NCBI RefSeq assembly: GCF_002288925.2
Contig: NW_022098050.1
Span: 8,140,452-8,204,451, forward strand
Origin: Delphinapterus leucas
Lineage: Eukaryota > Chordata > Mammalia > Artiodactyla > Monodontidae
DNA: 64,000 nucleotides
Direction of reading: 5' to 3'
The position numbers and the translations under genes were made by a program. Below the pieces are notes generated by a model. That model saw nothing but the letters and a program-made list of their open reading frames with translations, was not told the DNA's origin and ran no database searches. Numbering within the stretch: the first letter of the stretch is position 1; each line of letters begins with the position of its first letter. Shown one piece after another: positions 43,670 to 56,229 of the stretch.

Positions 43670-46639
43670 AGGTGAGCAAATTAGAGTTGAGGGAAGCCTA
43701 TAGCTTTTGGAACCAGAGTTTCCTCTCTCATTACAGGACCCATTCATTGATCAGCTGGATCAGATTAAACCAACCTCTCAGATTCTAGGGCTCCCATGAA
43801 GACCGTGCGGCTCTGCAACTCAGATGTCTCTGAAAAGACTAGGACTACAGAGAAGCCACTGGGTCAGAAATACTAGCCCTATAATCTCAAGTAGTAACTG
43901 CTCTGATGCTGCAGTGCCCGTGTTGCTACCATCCCAGGCTAATTCCATCAAGCTCACCCACTTGTCCAGCTGTTCCGTTCAGCTATAACTGAATATGGAA
44001 CTACAAAATTCAAAATTCATAGGGAACAGAACAGCAACGTTCTTTGGGTCTCAGCTTACTAGGGAGGGGGGACATGGGGCAGACCCACAGCTCTAGTCAT
44101 GAAATTTGGTAATCCAGAGAGAAGTCATGGCCCTTTCATCACAAGACATGTGCTCCCCGCACATACATGCATGATCAATGGCACTGGCCCAATTGTTAAG
44201 CCCAGGAAGAGGTACATGGAGGTGAAGGAGGCAATGATCCAGCCCAATGGGCTGCCCAGCCTCTAAGTGAGTAGAATTGAGAATGGCTGGAGATCAGCTC
44301 CATTCACCTCCCACACACATTTCCTGCTTACCTCCACTGAACAGGAGATGGGGCCCTGAAGCCAGCCATGTTCACACTAGCCTCCGCAGAGGAGGCCTGT
44401 CCTACAGGTGAGCTGCTATAGTGTGATGCCCCAGGCTCAGAAAGTGTTTGCCTCTTCTACTAGGAAGCACCCTGGCCCAGCAGTAGACATTGACAAGCAG
44501 GACCTTACATTATATCTCCCATCCCCCATGCTCATTTCATCCTTCTGAGCAGTGCGGCTGAATAAACCTGTCTCCAGTGCAACATGATGGTCTATTAAAG
44601 AGAATCAGCAGATTTGTGAACCCAGCCTTGGTCCAATAGTCCAGCAGAAAATGTAAGCCACCTGTTGATGGGTAGCCTCTGCTAGGAATGGGGCAGTATC
44701 TCATAAAACCACCCTGTGAAACAGACTTCTGTCTTACTTTACTGACTTTGCCGAGCCTTTGGCACTAGGGGTCTTTAAGCTACTAGCCTCATCAGCATTA
44801 CCACAAGATGCAGCCATTTTTATCTCGGCTGTGCCACCAGACCTATCTACGTGTCCCACAATGCCCTGCTCCTCATAGTCATACTTTAAGTGCTCCATCT
44901 CCACAAATAGTTCAAACACAGAGCCAAGGGAGTTGCCTCTATGTTTTAACATACCTGCTCAACTGGCCTAGTTCCCAGGACCCAGTACATTGCAAAAGGA
45001 GACTCCCTTCTGGAAGCCAGACAGATTGAGTTTGCCAACGCTAACTCCCAGCAGAAGTTGTTCCAGGGCTTGGCTAATGGAGAGTTCAACTTCTGCCATG
45101 TCACCAAGATCAGAGTGTAGCCCATCTTTTAATTGCTTTTGCTCCTTCACACGTGAAGGTCACAGGTCTGTGTTAAACTATACCTCTGGGATACCCCCAG
45201 TCTTGCCAGCCTTCAGGAAGGGCTTTCAGCTGTTACTGAAGCTGGAGAAAACAACCTGGCATGGACAATGGATGGATGGCCACCTACAGCAAGGACAAAA
45301 TCCAAGACTATGAATGGAATTAGGGCTATTTACCTGGGCATTGCCTCCTTGGGATACTGCTTCAGGTAGAGTCAATAGCTCCAAGAGGCTTGTGTTCACC
45401 TCTTCCTTCTGTCACACTCTTAACACAGAGATCCTTGGCGATTTACCTGACATAATAGACAACCTTTGAGAAACTCTTGGTGACACCCGAATTTGACTTA
45501 GAACAAGGTATGGGAACTTGAAATCTTGCACTCTTCCAAGCTCTGAATTTCTCTGGATTTTGTATGAATTCTCCCAAAGGCTGTCGTGGCACTACCCTAG
45601 AGGGCATCTTCAAAGAAACGGCTTATTCCAGACTTAACACAGGTACCACAGTTACCCCAGCCATGACCACCTTGCTTAGTAAAACTTTACAATGTGTGGA
45701 CTAAACCACTTGATTTTCAGCCCAAGCCACATTTAGAGGATAAGCTCGAGTCTCGTCAAGCGTGCACCTACAGCTCCTCTCCCATCACTCCCAGTGAAAT
45801 ATGCCATTTCATTTCTCACACATAACGTGAATGTTGCACATCTTCTGCTTCAGCCAGCAATTTCTCACCCCCAAAACAATTCCACACAAACTATAGCTTC
45901 TATCCCTCTGGCACCTATCACTGAATGCTCATCAGATGGACGATACCTGCGGTACATCACTCCTCCCCAGTATCCTAGAAGTCCCCAGCTGCCGCCAGTC
46001 ATTTAGATTACTCCCATCAATGGGCTCCGTTGCTCAGGACTTCCTGGGTTTTTTTTTTTTGGCCTAGTTACCCTCGTAAACAGAATGGATTATCCTCTAT
46101 CTGATTTGGCAACTTGACTTTTTAACTGGCCACTTGCCTTTAAGATTTCTTCCATCCGTGTTTGACACAGCCTGACGCACTGCTGCTTACTAGTCCAGGT
46201 CCCTCCCTCTGCTTCCAAACAGCATGTGGCCCCCTTGTGGGGACCACCCTCAGCTCCATATACATACAACCAGCCTGTCCACACCCCCAACTGTTATTCT
46301 CCCCAATAGGTCTCTTCTCTTCCTAGGGCTCCCCCCAATGGTTTTACTCCACAAGGGCTATCACAACATGGCCACAGCTGAGCTGAGCCTCCGTCCTGAG
46401 GTAGAACTACTGTTAGGTTAAACGTTACCTGTGGGTGCCTGAAAGAGTAGTCTATGTGATGTCTAGAGAGATTCAAAGGCAACTGCAGCCACACAGCGCC
46501 CTCACATGGTAAGGAGTAGTGGTGCAGCTGGGCAAACCTCTGCAAAGCAAAACCCGACTCAGAGCCCTAGGGGCTTCTGGCAACCAAACAGGAAATTCTG
46601 CAAAATTCTTGAGTCCAGCAGAGTTCATGGACGTGGACT
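43670..46639. other. Unassigned, relatively GC-rich stretch
   Basis: About 3 kb with no recognised repeat family and no coherent gene. Several 60-107 codon ORFs lie on both strands (for example 44734-44952 and 44990-45313). None has a domain I recognise, and neighbouring frames are closed by stops. It could be a decayed retroviral interior or pseudogene, but I have no positive evidence. Confidence 0.35.
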
Positions 46640-46770
46640 GAAACCACCTACCATTTCACAGACTGGGAAACTGAGAAGAAAATAGACATGCGCAAGGTAA
46701 ACAAAGAAAGTTAGAGGCAGAGTCAAGGTCCTTGCAGGTCAAGTCAAGCCCCTAACGCCTTAAAGGATAT
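46640..46770 (-). repeat. MIR SINE fragment, reverse
   Basis: The inverted MIR core is seen as accatttcacagactgggaa, actgagaagaaaatag, gcgcaaggtaa and gttagaggcagagtcaaggt. Both ends are eroded. Confidence 0.6.
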
Positions 46771-48034
46771 GACTTGACTTAGTGCCTTTAGGCTCAATTT
46801 TTCTCCACAGCTAGCTGCTTAGGTATTTTAGAATAACATATCTGAGTTTAAGATGTGGAAGAAGTCACTTGTGGGTAAAAAGTAAAGTCTGCATCAGAGA
46901 CTTAATGGAGAATAAGTAATTAAATTTTCTAGTTTGTTTCCCTCACTTGCAGAACTAAGATGAGAAATAAGGTGTAACAGAAATAGAAAACCGAACGGAT
47001 TGCCAGCCATTAACTTTAGCTTTTTAACATTCACGGGAATGAGACGCAAGTGATATCTGGCCAAGGAAAGATTGTTTAGTCTCAAGTCAGGCCACGCTGC
47101 TTTTCGTAAGTGAAGTTGTCCCTACGAAGATGAACTCATTTGGTTACTGAAGATTCTCACCAGGTTGTAGCAAAGACTGAGAAGTTTGTTGAAGAATGCC
47201 ATTCTCCAAGAGAAACTGCTGTCTAGAAGCCAGCATAAAGCTATCTGAATTTCTTCCTTATTCTCAACTGTAAGATTGAGCTGGTCATGCAAGGGCAATA
47301 GGGGAGGGGGATTGGCTGCACACCAGGGGTAATACTGCTTGCAGATGACACTGAGGCCCTGCTAAGCTACATTTTGGCCAAAATCTTGGCCATAAGCAAC
47401 TTACAAAACAACCCCGAACAGCCAAAATCTGACAGGCTCAGTTCCCTTTCCTTCAGAAAGAGTCTTGCCCTGGTGCTTTTTGAGCGAACAATTTTTTCCT
47501 AGAAAACCAACCACCCATTGGCCGTCTGTTTTAGTTCAATCAGCCTCAAAAGACCATAGACAAACCTGTAGTCTGACAGAGTCAGGTTTGTTGACTCACT
47601 GCAATAAGTAAGTATGAACAACAGAGGAGTCATGGGGCATCTCCCACCAAAGGAAATGGTAGTTCTTGCAAGACTGGGGGAGTGGGGGAGTGGAACTTAG
47701 GTAAATGATGGGCTCCAAAGGAAAGCAGGGCCATGTGTAAACACATCAACATCAGGTCTGCACTGCTGTGTGGTCCCAAGCTCCTGTGTCCTTAGGGATA
47801 ACAAAATTAATATAGATGTGGAATGTTGTATCCTGAAACCCCCTATCTGCACCTGGGTTGGAAATCCAGACTGCTTCGCTCTGTCGTAGAGACTCAAGAC
47901 ATTCCAGGCAAGAGTGGGGAGTTTCACCTTACTGATCTAATTTCAAAAAGTTACGTTTCTGATAGTCTATGATTTTACAGAACAAAGTTTCTCATTGAGT
48001 AAGAAAGAAGTCGTCAAAGAAGGAGGTTTGGGCT
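46771..48034. other. Unassigned non-coding sequence
   Basis: No gene or confidently named repeat. The part 47280-47940 has the feel of an old interspersed element but I cannot assign it. Confidence 0.35.
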
Positions 48035-48420
48035 ATATTTTATCAAATGCCTTTTTAGTACATGTTGTTATAATCATATGGTTATTTTTCCTTTAATTTG
48101 CTGTTCTAATAGATTGGGTTGACAGATTTCCTGATCTCAAGCCACACTGCTCCCTTAGTCATACTGTATCTTTCTTTTGATATGCTGCCAGAGCCTATTT
48201 TCAGTTGTGATATTGTTCTATAGCTTTATTTCTCCCTCTTTTCTCCCTCCCACTCTCCCTTCTTTCCTTCCTTCTTTTCATATTATCATCGTCAGGTTTT
48301 CATATTAATGGTACTGTCATAAAATAAACTGGAGTAATGTCCATGTTTTGCTTTAAGAAAAAATAGCATGTTCTTATGATACTTTACAGCTGTGATGACC
48401 TGGAGAGAAATGTTTCCTGA
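48035..48420 (-). mobile_element. Old L1 ORF2 fragment, reverse
   Basis: The + strand reads tatcaaatgcctttttagta, aatcatatggttatttttcc, then tctatagctttatttc, aggttttcatattaatggta and gtcataaaataaactggag. This is the decayed complement of the L1 reverse transcriptase region. A TC-rich patch (about 48228-48276) interrupts it. Confidence 0.65.
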
Positions 48421-49164
48421 TCATTTACAACTTACTTAATCTGTTATCTCAACTTGATGAATGGCAAGGCAGATTTTTCCCTTCTCAATCTATGCTAATT
48501 TTTACTGTATCATATCCAAGCAGGGCCTATCCATCTCCCATGATTTGTCTGCCAAGTGTTTTCATGAAATTAAGTCTTTGTCCAACTCTGATTAGGTCTT
48601 AAAAGTTCTAATGGTATTAAGAGCAGGAAAAGCTGAGGTCATAGTGCTTTGCAAATGAGGAAACCCAAGATAAAAAAGCTTTCTCTTGAGTCCTAACAAT
48701 ATTAGAAAGGCAAACTCATACATGAACAAAAGTTAGACCAGGGGAGAGTCATCAAGGCAAGAGTCTAGAAAAGGCAAGGTCAGTAACACTAAAACAGAAC
48801 TAGATTTTCTAGTTATTCTATAGCAGCAAAAACTTCCACTGGAAACAGCTAAAGTAATAAAAAGAGATAACCCCTGCTGACAATTTGAGAAAGCCCTTTA
48901 TTATTGCCTCTCTTATGATTTGATTAAACAAAGAAAGCTCCATGTTATTAGATTAGTTTTGGCCAACTGATTTCAGAGCCAAAGACAAATTACATTTGAA
49001 AGTCACTGACATTTGAACATTATTGAAATTTGAGGCCACTTCTACTGTGAGAGAAGAACAAGCACACAAAGACTCCTGCAGCATGGAGGGCAGCACTACA
49101 GTGTCTAAGGTTTGTTTGGAGTTAAGACCAAGCATTTGCTTGGCGAGGAAAAAGAAATACACCT
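48421..49164. other. Unassigned non-coding sequence
   Basis: No gene or repeat family is recognised. Confidence 0.4.
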
Positions 49165-49350
49165 AGAGTCTCATCCCAACTCAGTCACTTACTAACTCTG
49201 GATCCTTGGGCAACTACACATCCAAAGCTTCAGTTGTTTGAGTTATGAAGTACAGATGCCACTGAGATGCCTAAAGACAAAATGAGAACAAAAGTAGAAA
49301 AGCGCTGTGAGCTATAGAGCACTGCACAGTGTAAAGTTATTATTGCTGAT
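49165..49350 (+). repeat. MIR SINE, forward, decayed
   Basis: The order is tctcatcccaactcagtcac, ttactaactctggatccttg, ggcaactac, cagttgtttgagttatgaag, then a right part with gagaacaaaagtagaaaagc and gcactgcacagtg. This follows the MIR core and 3' part. Confidence 0.6.
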
Positions 49351-50250
49351 GGGCCAAGACCCTGATTCATTTGAGGCAAGTCTTAATGCCAAGAAGGAAG
49401 TCTGGTAGTGCCAATTTCAAGATAAGTCCTACCACGACAGGATAATCCACACATAGTAATAAATCGGTTTTAGAATTTGTTGGAGGGTTTTCTGAGAAAT
49501 CCTCTTGTTTAAACTCACAGCTCCAGCACTGAAAGTTACTTGTATTCAGAAGAGAATTTACATGTGAAGGAACAAAAAAGAGAGATGAACAAGAATCTAA
49601 AAGGTGTTTCAAATCACTGATCTATGGTTGTCCCATGCAGTGATGGTCTCTAAAAAACAAATTACCTCGAATCAAATTTTAATGTCTGGTTTCTTAACTG
49701 TCCCAAGCAATGAAGTATCAGGCCAAACTTTCTAATTTAGAACTTAATGGCAGACACCAGATTTAAACGTAGAAACTTAATTTCATTTAAGAATAAGAAG
49801 TTTAGAGCTGGAAAAAAAAATCAAAAGTGCCTGGATTAAGTGCTGTCTCTATTAAATCATTCTATTAGCACTTACTTTCAATTGTTTGCTACAATTCCCA
49901 CAGATGGCTGCACTTAGAAATTTACATGTTTCATCTTCATTTAGGACAAAGTAAAATTGGCCCTCTGCTCTAATTCATTGTTAACAAACCACTTTGTTAC
50001 TCACTTGGACCACTAATTACCAAAGACCAGAGATTGACAGGAGAAAACAGCAGAGAGAGCTAACTAGAGAAAGAGCTATAGTGCCTAAAGAAAAGACCAA
50101 CATAATTAAGAAGGGAGAAGTATGTATCCTGACAACATTCAGAAAACTTAAATGATGCTTGGCTGCTCTCTTTATCTAGACTGGCTTCCTGACCCGCTAG
50201 TTGAATACTGACACCTGAGTCTCATTTTTGACTTTATCAAACATGTACTC
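49351..50250. other. Unassigned non-coding sequence
   Basis: No gene or repeat family is recognised. Confidence 0.4.
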
Positions 50251-50263
50251 CCTTTTACCTTTT

Positions 50264-50612
50264 TTAAAAAATAAATTTATTTATTTATTTTTGGCTGTAT
50301 TGGGTCTTCGTTGCTGCATATGGGCTTTCTCAAGTTGCAGCGAGCCGGGGCTACTCTTCGTTGTGGTGCGCGGGCTTCTCATTGTGGTGGCTTCTCTTGT
50401 TGCGGAGCACCAGCTCTAGGCGCGCGGGCTTCAGTAGTTTTCTCGCAGGCTCTAGAGTGCAGGCTCAGTAGTTGTAGTGCACGGTCTCAGCAGTTGTGGC
50501 TCACAGGCTTAGTTGCTCCATGGCATGTGGGATCTTCCTGGACCAGGGCTCAAACCCGTGTCCCCTGCATTGGCAGGCAGATTCCTAACCACTGTTCCAC
50601 CAGGGAAGCCCT
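50264..50612 (-). mobile_element. CHR-1-type SINE, reverse
   Basis: The inverted order is: a T-rich tail complement with ttatttatttatttttggct, gggtcttcgttgctgcatat, a series of agtagttgt and cgcgggctt units, then ggcatgtgggatcttcctgg and the inverted head ccaccagggaagccc. Target duplications ccttttacctttt (50251-50263) and ccttttatctttt (50613-50625) differ at one base. Confidence 0.93.
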
Positions 50613-50729
50613 CCTTTTATCTTTTGACTCAAAGGTATTCCTGTTAGGAAATCATAGCCATCAGTAGCCTATTGTGGGAAAAACTGATGAAATCCTAATA
50701 AAGTCTTTAGTTACTAGTATTATGCCAAT

Positions 50730-51110
50730 GTTGATTTCTTAGTTTTAGTAACTATACAAGGTTATGTAAGATGTTAACATTAGGGGTAGCGAGGCAAAGA
50801 GAATACAGGGACTCTCTGTATTATCTTCCAACTCTTCTCTAAACCTAAAATTATTTCAAGGGCTTCCCTGGTGGCGCAGTGGTTGAGAGTCCGCCTGCCG
50901 ATGCAGGGGACGCGGGTTCGTGCCCCGGTCTGGGAGGATCCCACATGCCGCGGAGCGGCTGGGACCGTGAGCCACGGCCGCTGAGCCTGCGCGTCCGGAG
51001 CCTGTGCTCCGCAACGGGAGAGGCCACAACAGTGAGAGGCCCGCGTACCGCAAAATAAATAAATAAATAAAATAAAATAGTTTCAAAATTTTTAAAAATA
51101 TTAACCAAAA
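50730..51110 (+). mobile_element. Old L1 3' end fragment split by a CHR-2 SINE
   Basis: The segment ggttatgtaagatgttaaca, acagggactctctgtattat and ctaaacctaaaattatttca matches the copy at 39400-39545. The terminal part continues after the SINE as tttcaaaatttttaaaaa. Confidence 0.6.
50860..51073 (+). mobile_element. CHR-2-type SINE
   Basis: The copy is close to consensus, with head gggcttccctggtggcgcag, B box ggttcgtgccc, an intact gaggcccgcgtaccgc end and an (AAAT)n tail. Flanking 13-mers aaaattatttcaa (50847-50859) and aaaatagtttcaa (51074-51086) are likely target duplications with two substitutions. Confidence 0.94.
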
Positions 51111-51710
51111 AAGCCTTCTGTGTGCCAGCACTGTGCTCCACAAGGCTGTGGTTGGCACTGCCAACAGGTGGATATGCCCTTACTCTGTCAACTGTACAGC
51201 CTCTACAATTCAGGAATATAAGGGAACATCCAATCCACCCTGCACTTGTGCTCTGGAAACTGACTCCTCTGATGAGGAGGAGGGATATTTCTAGGAGCAG
51301 AGTTCTGTCCACAGTAGGAGGGAACAAAGAATTCTGAGACTCATCACTGCCTGTCTCACCCCCGCCCCCCTCCAGCATCAACTGGATTCTGGAGTTATCT
51401 AGAGGGTCTCAGAAGGAATGTGACTGTCACAGAAACCTTTACTACAGAACAGACTGTTACCACTTTCTCTCCTCTTACAGATGCTCCTTGAAGGAAAGCT
51501 CATCTGCTACTCCACTGGCATGTGGGACACACGCTGCCGGGTTGATCTGCAGGCAGAGCTCTCCACTGACATACGTTGGCAGCCTGTTTTGCTGACTGGA
51601 GTTTCTGCTCAGGCAGACCTAGAGGATGCTTAGCAATATCCTTAGCACCCTTGTATTGAAGCACTCCTGCTAAGGATTCATGATAATAATCTAATGAGAC
51701 GAACCCTGTA
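51111..51710. other. Unassigned non-coding sequence
   Basis: No gene or repeat family is recognised. Confidence 0.4.
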
Positions 51711-51724
51711 AAAGACCTTAGTGG

Positions 51725-51869
51725 TAGGACTTCCCTGGCAGTCCAGGAGGCAGGAAAGACTCCATGCTTCCACTCCAGGGGGCACAGGTTCGATACCTGG
51801 TCGGGGAACTAGGATCCCGCATGCCGTGCAGTGTGACCAAAAGTTTTAAATTTTTTTTTTAATTTTTAA
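51725..51869 (+). mobile_element. Short CHR-type tRNA-derived SINE, diverged A box
   Basis: The head is aggacttccctggcagtcca, with the A box region changed to gtccaggaggcagg, then a B box (ggttcgatacc), ctggtcggggaactaggatc and an A/T-rich tail. Perfect 14-bp target duplications, aaagaccttagtgg (51711-51724 and 51870-51883), flank it. Confidence 0.9.
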
Positions 51870-51883
51870 AAAGACCTTAGTGG

Positions 51884-52319
51884 GTATTTTACCAGGTAGG
51901 GGTACTATGTGCTAGATGATTTTTTAGCTAATTACTTCCTTAAGACAGATTATTTACCCTCTCTCTGCCATAGGGTTCTTGACTCAAGTTTGGGATGTAT
52001 TAAAGCTAACATTCTCTGCTCCCTTCCTCAATATATCCTGTAGCCTTTCTTAATATTTAAAGGAGTTTTAAAGCCTCTTGGTTACGCTGTATTTGTTTGC
52101 AAGCTCCGTTACTGAGTGGTCCAGGAGACTCAGTAAAAGCTTTTTACTGAAAAGGCAAATCACACAGACTAAATCAATCAACTGTTTGTTCTCAATTTAT
52201 CCAAAACTTTATATTATTCTTTATCCATCAGCTATAGATGGAAGGAAGGTAATATGAAGATTATTGAATAGTAAAAAAGGAGGGACAAGCTAATGTTTTG
52301 TATTATTCACCATAAGATA
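51884..52319. other. Unassigned non-coding sequence
   Basis: No gene or repeat family is recognised. Confidence 0.4.
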
Positions 52320-53010
52320 CAAGGAGCACTGGGAAAATAATGATGAATGAGACAAGCACCCTGCCTTCATGCAGCTTACATGGTTGCAGGGGAGAGAGAT
52401 AAAAATTAATTAAACATAGACATCAGTAAAATGTCATCATAGATACTATGCAGGAGAGAAATAAGGGGCTGATATAGAGAAGAAGGTAGAAGGAAAGGGA
52501 AATCTACTTTGGAATGGACTGTCGGGGAGGCTTCTCTGGGAAGACGGCATCGGAGCTGAGACCTATAGTAAGAAGGAAGCAGCTCCACAAAGATCAAAGA
52601 TCAGAGGCGAAGAGCATGGCAGGAGCTTATGTAAATCCCTGGCGTGGGAAAGCTGGGCATGTGGGAGCAAGTGAAAATGAGTGGGGCTGCAGCACATCAA
52701 GCAGGGGCAAGTGGTCTACGACTGGGTTGGGGAAATGAGCAGGGACAAGTGATGCAGGGCTTTGTAGGTCATGGGATGGAGGTCTGCTTTTGTTCCAGGT
52801 ACAGAGAGAAGCCAAGGAAGAGCTCTGAGCTATGAGGTGACATGACTGGTTTCAGACTTTAAGAAGATTACTTTTGCTGCTACTTGGAAGGAGGCACTAA
52901 AGCAGATCAAGAGTGGAAAAGGAAAACCAGTTCGAGGCTGCTGCAGTGCTCCATACCTGGACTAGGATGGTGCCAAGGGTGAGTGACAAAAGAGGGCAGA
53001 TGCAGGATAT
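52320..53010 (+). repeat. Ancient interspersed repeat, longest copy of an unassigned family
   Basis: The order is: gcaccctgccttcatgcagc, agatactatgcaggagagaa, ggaggcttctctgggaagac, agctgagacctatag, gcagggctttgtaggtcatg, gaggtgacatgactggtttc, attacttttgctgctacttg and gctgctgcagtgctccatac. Partial copies occur at 5181-5590, 14720-14960, 21340-22310 and 58150-58480. This looks like a common old mammalian repeat whose name I cannot give. ORFs of up to 74 codons here are chance. Confidence 0.5.
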
Positions 53011-53224
53011 ATCTTGAAGAACGTACTAGACTCTCCCGTGGATTAGATGTATGGGCTGAGGAAAGGAAGTATTATTGATATAATAAAATAATAATACCTA
53101 AATCCAATAAATATCCCCTGAGAAACACTGCAGTAGGCACCATGAAATATTCTAGAGCATGCATGGGTGGAAGGCATGGGTGATGGATGGCTCGGAGTGA
53201 CGAATAAAGGTGGAAAAGGAAAGA

Positions 53225-53440
53225 GTGTCTACCATGTGACAGATTGTTAGCATACGTTACTTCACTGAGCCCTTACAAGACCACTGTGAGACTAAAATCC
53301 TCGTGTTCATTTTAGTGAGGAGGAAACCAAAGCTCAAGGACATTATGTACCGTGCCTGAGTCATGCTGCTAGTAAGCAGTAGAGCCAGAATTTAGGCCCA
53401 CATCTGTCTGGTTCTAAAGCCTGTCTGTGCTTTCTTCTTT
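53225..53440 (-). repeat. MIR SINE, reverse
   Basis: The inverted MIR core is clear: tgagcccttacaagaccact, cattttagtgaggaggaaac, caaagctcaagga, gctgctagtaagcagtagag and ccagaatttaggcccacat. The copy is nearly full length. Confidence 0.82.
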
Positions 53441-54344
53441 GTTCCACACAGCCCACAAGGAATTTACAAACCAGTGAGGGCATTTGAAGCTTAGGACAAA
53501 AATGTATATGTATATTTATGCCACAAAGTTTTATAAGTACTATAAAATGTAGAAACAAATTTCTCAAAGAATTCCAATTGTGTGGGTGTACTGGTACAGA
53601 AAATCAAGGCATACAGTCGTCTCTCAAGATTTTCCTGCTAATCCTTGATGGAAAGGTAGGACTGTAAAAGAGCTGCTAAAAGCCAAACTATTTCTGTCTC
53701 CCAACATTTTGAACCATTTATCAAGTCCACCAGAAAACAATAAGACTTTGGCATAACCACAAGATAGACAGGCCATGGTAACAAGAAGTGCATAAACTCG
53801 ATTGTGTTGTGAAGTAAATCTGCTGCAGGACTGCAAATCAGTTTTGCTGCAAGTACTGAATCTTCGAGGTTCCCTGAAGTTTGACTTAAGCCTAATACTA
53901 AATTAAGTAAACATATTTTTTCCATGGGGTAGGTTTGGGTTTTGACACGTTAAATACAACTTTAGGTTAAATACAAATTTGAGGAGCAATGATAAGGCAT
54001 GAAATCCACATGAGGTTTCTGCCTCTGACGAGGCGTTGACTCCCTTAGAGAGATCATTCATCACTCAAACACAGAAAGGGCAAAGAAAATTATTCCAAGT
54101 TTTTTAATATCGTGAAGGTGGCACAGACTCTTGAAAATTAAACAATTTTAAATGCAGAGTTTCCTGCAATTCTTTTCACAAAACCTAGAGATGTTGTTTT
54201 TCATTCTCTATAGATTGCTGGTTTCACTGCTCTCTGTGTGTCACAAGATAAAGTCAAAATTTTGGAAGGAAATAAAAGACCCTTTTCCCATGAATATTCA
54301 TATGTAAGAAGCCCTCACCCTCAGCTACCCATCATAGTGGGTTA
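53441..54344. other. Unassigned non-coding sequence
   Basis: No gene or repeat family is recognised. ORFs at 53624-53925 on the minus strand have no domain. Confidence 0.4.
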
Positions 54345-54890
54345 TTGCATTAGTTACCTATGGCTGAGTAACAACTTACCCCAAAATTTGCCTAAAACAA
54401 CAAATATTTATCAAACACTTTCTGTGGGTCGAAAATTTGCGTGGCTTAGTGGGTGGTTCTGATTCAGGGTCTGCTGTGAGGTCATAATCAAAATGTTGGC
54501 CAGGACTGAAGTCATCCTACACTCAAAGAGAAGGAAAGCCTGGGGCTGGGGGGATCCAACTCCAAGCTCACTCATATGGCTGTTCGCCAGAGGCCTTAGC
54601 TCCTTACCAGACTGGTCATACCGTAGGGCTGCTTGAGTGTCCTCAAAACATGGCAGTTGGTTTCCCTAAGAGGAAATGATCCAAGACAGAGTAAAGCAAA
54701 GAGGAAGCCACAGTGCGATTATGACTTAGTCTTGGAAATTATATAGCACCACTTTTGCCATATGCTATTCATTAGAAGTGAGTCTCTTAAATCTAGTGCA
54801 CACTTAAAGAGAAGGAAATTAAACTCCACATCTTGTCTCGAAAGGAGAAACATCAAAGAATCTGTGAACTTATTTTAAAACCACCATAAT
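54345..54890 (+). repeat. Ancient LTR-like element (ERVL type suspected)
   Basis: The order is: cattagttacctatggctga, gtaacaacttaccccaaaat, aaatatttatcaaacac, gtggttctgattcagggtct, ggccaggactgaagtcatcc, cagttggtttccctaagagg and taaactccacatcttgtctc. This is the usual order of an old mammalian LTR. A shorter related remnant lies at 57240-57580. Subfamily not assigned. Confidence 0.55.
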
Positions 54891-56229
54891 CATTGAAGTA
54901 AAAAACTAATGTGCTTCCCCATGAAACAGAAAAAGTTGCTATTAAATATTAGTGGTGCTTTGTTGTGATTGCCTGTTAAGAGCGATGAGTTTCTTAGTAA
55001 GAAAACAAAATAATGGTGACCTACTGTATCATGTGGGAAATCATTTTGATACAATGGTAGCCATCATCGATATCAGGCAAGCTATTCCAGAATCCCAGAG
55101 GTTACAGAACAGAAAGGTTCACAGATCAAATTATGAAGCAAATAATAAACATACAGTTTATTAAATCTATTTGAAACACAATGAGAAGCAAGAAGGAAAA
55201 GATGGGATAGCTTAATACACTTAAGACAAGACAAGCAGGGTGGAAGAACCACACACCTGAATCTTCAGAATGTCCTCTCTCTCTCTCCTTCTCTGCACCC
55301 TCAGCCTTCGCCCGCTGATGATGCAGTTAGAAAACTATGTATTGTGGGTTCCAGAGACAGGCACTCCTAGACACAGATGCAGCCTGTCAATAAGCCTGCA
55401 GAACAGCTATGAGATTCATTTCTTTTGTTTGGGAAGAGCACGTGTGAACCCATAATTGTACCCTACAGGATGCCACCAATAGGTGGCCAGTTTAGGGGTG
55501 ACATAACTGTCAACCAGAAGTAGCATCATCATGATTTGGTCTTGGTTTTTCCATTACTTTCTATCCATAAGAACACTCCTGTCTATTCTATTCTATACTC
55601 CATTTATTCTATCTTTTAACATATCTTTTAGGTTACTAACTTACTGTCTAAATTTAAAACCTCTTATATGTTCTGCCTGTCTCACAAGCTACATGCTTAC
55701 TCATTATCTATACTTAACAGATCCTGTGAATTTTGCATATATCTTATGAGCTTCTAACTTATTACTATTTATGCTTAACACCTCTCGTGGCTTTCATCTG
55801 TCCCATTTAATTTTCTTTTCCATAGCAGAATTGAATTATTGAGTTATAGCAGAAATATCAATGATAGCAGTTGTATTATTCTCAAAATAATACCAAAAAA
55901 AGAGACATATTACACTGTATCTAAAAGCAGAGACAGCTCTTTGCTAATTGAGGGAATATTTTTTCTCAATATGTATTTGGATTATATGATCTCTAAAAGA
56001 AATGAGTGATAGCATTTAAAAGACGTGAGTAGGTCACTGAGTTCTGGAGCTGCATAGCTGACAGCTCTCCTGGTCAGTAGTAGATCTCTACCCATACACA
56101 CACCCTTCCCCCACCACTGCCTGCAGAACAACTGGTGACAAACATCAAGGTCTATCGGGCAAAACGCAGAAGATTTAGTGATGACTTCAGGAACCGGACA
56201 GGATCCAGAGAACCTCTTGCAGGTTGAGT
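54891..56229. other. Unassigned AT-rich sequence
   Basis: No gene or repeat family is recognised. Confidence 0.4.

Noticed and set aside
47672..47693. Possible G-quadruplex
   Set aside because: Only two long G runs are present, with no four-run arrangement.
50851..51381. 176-codon minus-strand ORF
   Set aside because: About half of it is the complement of a CHR-2 SINE. The remainder has no recognisable domain.
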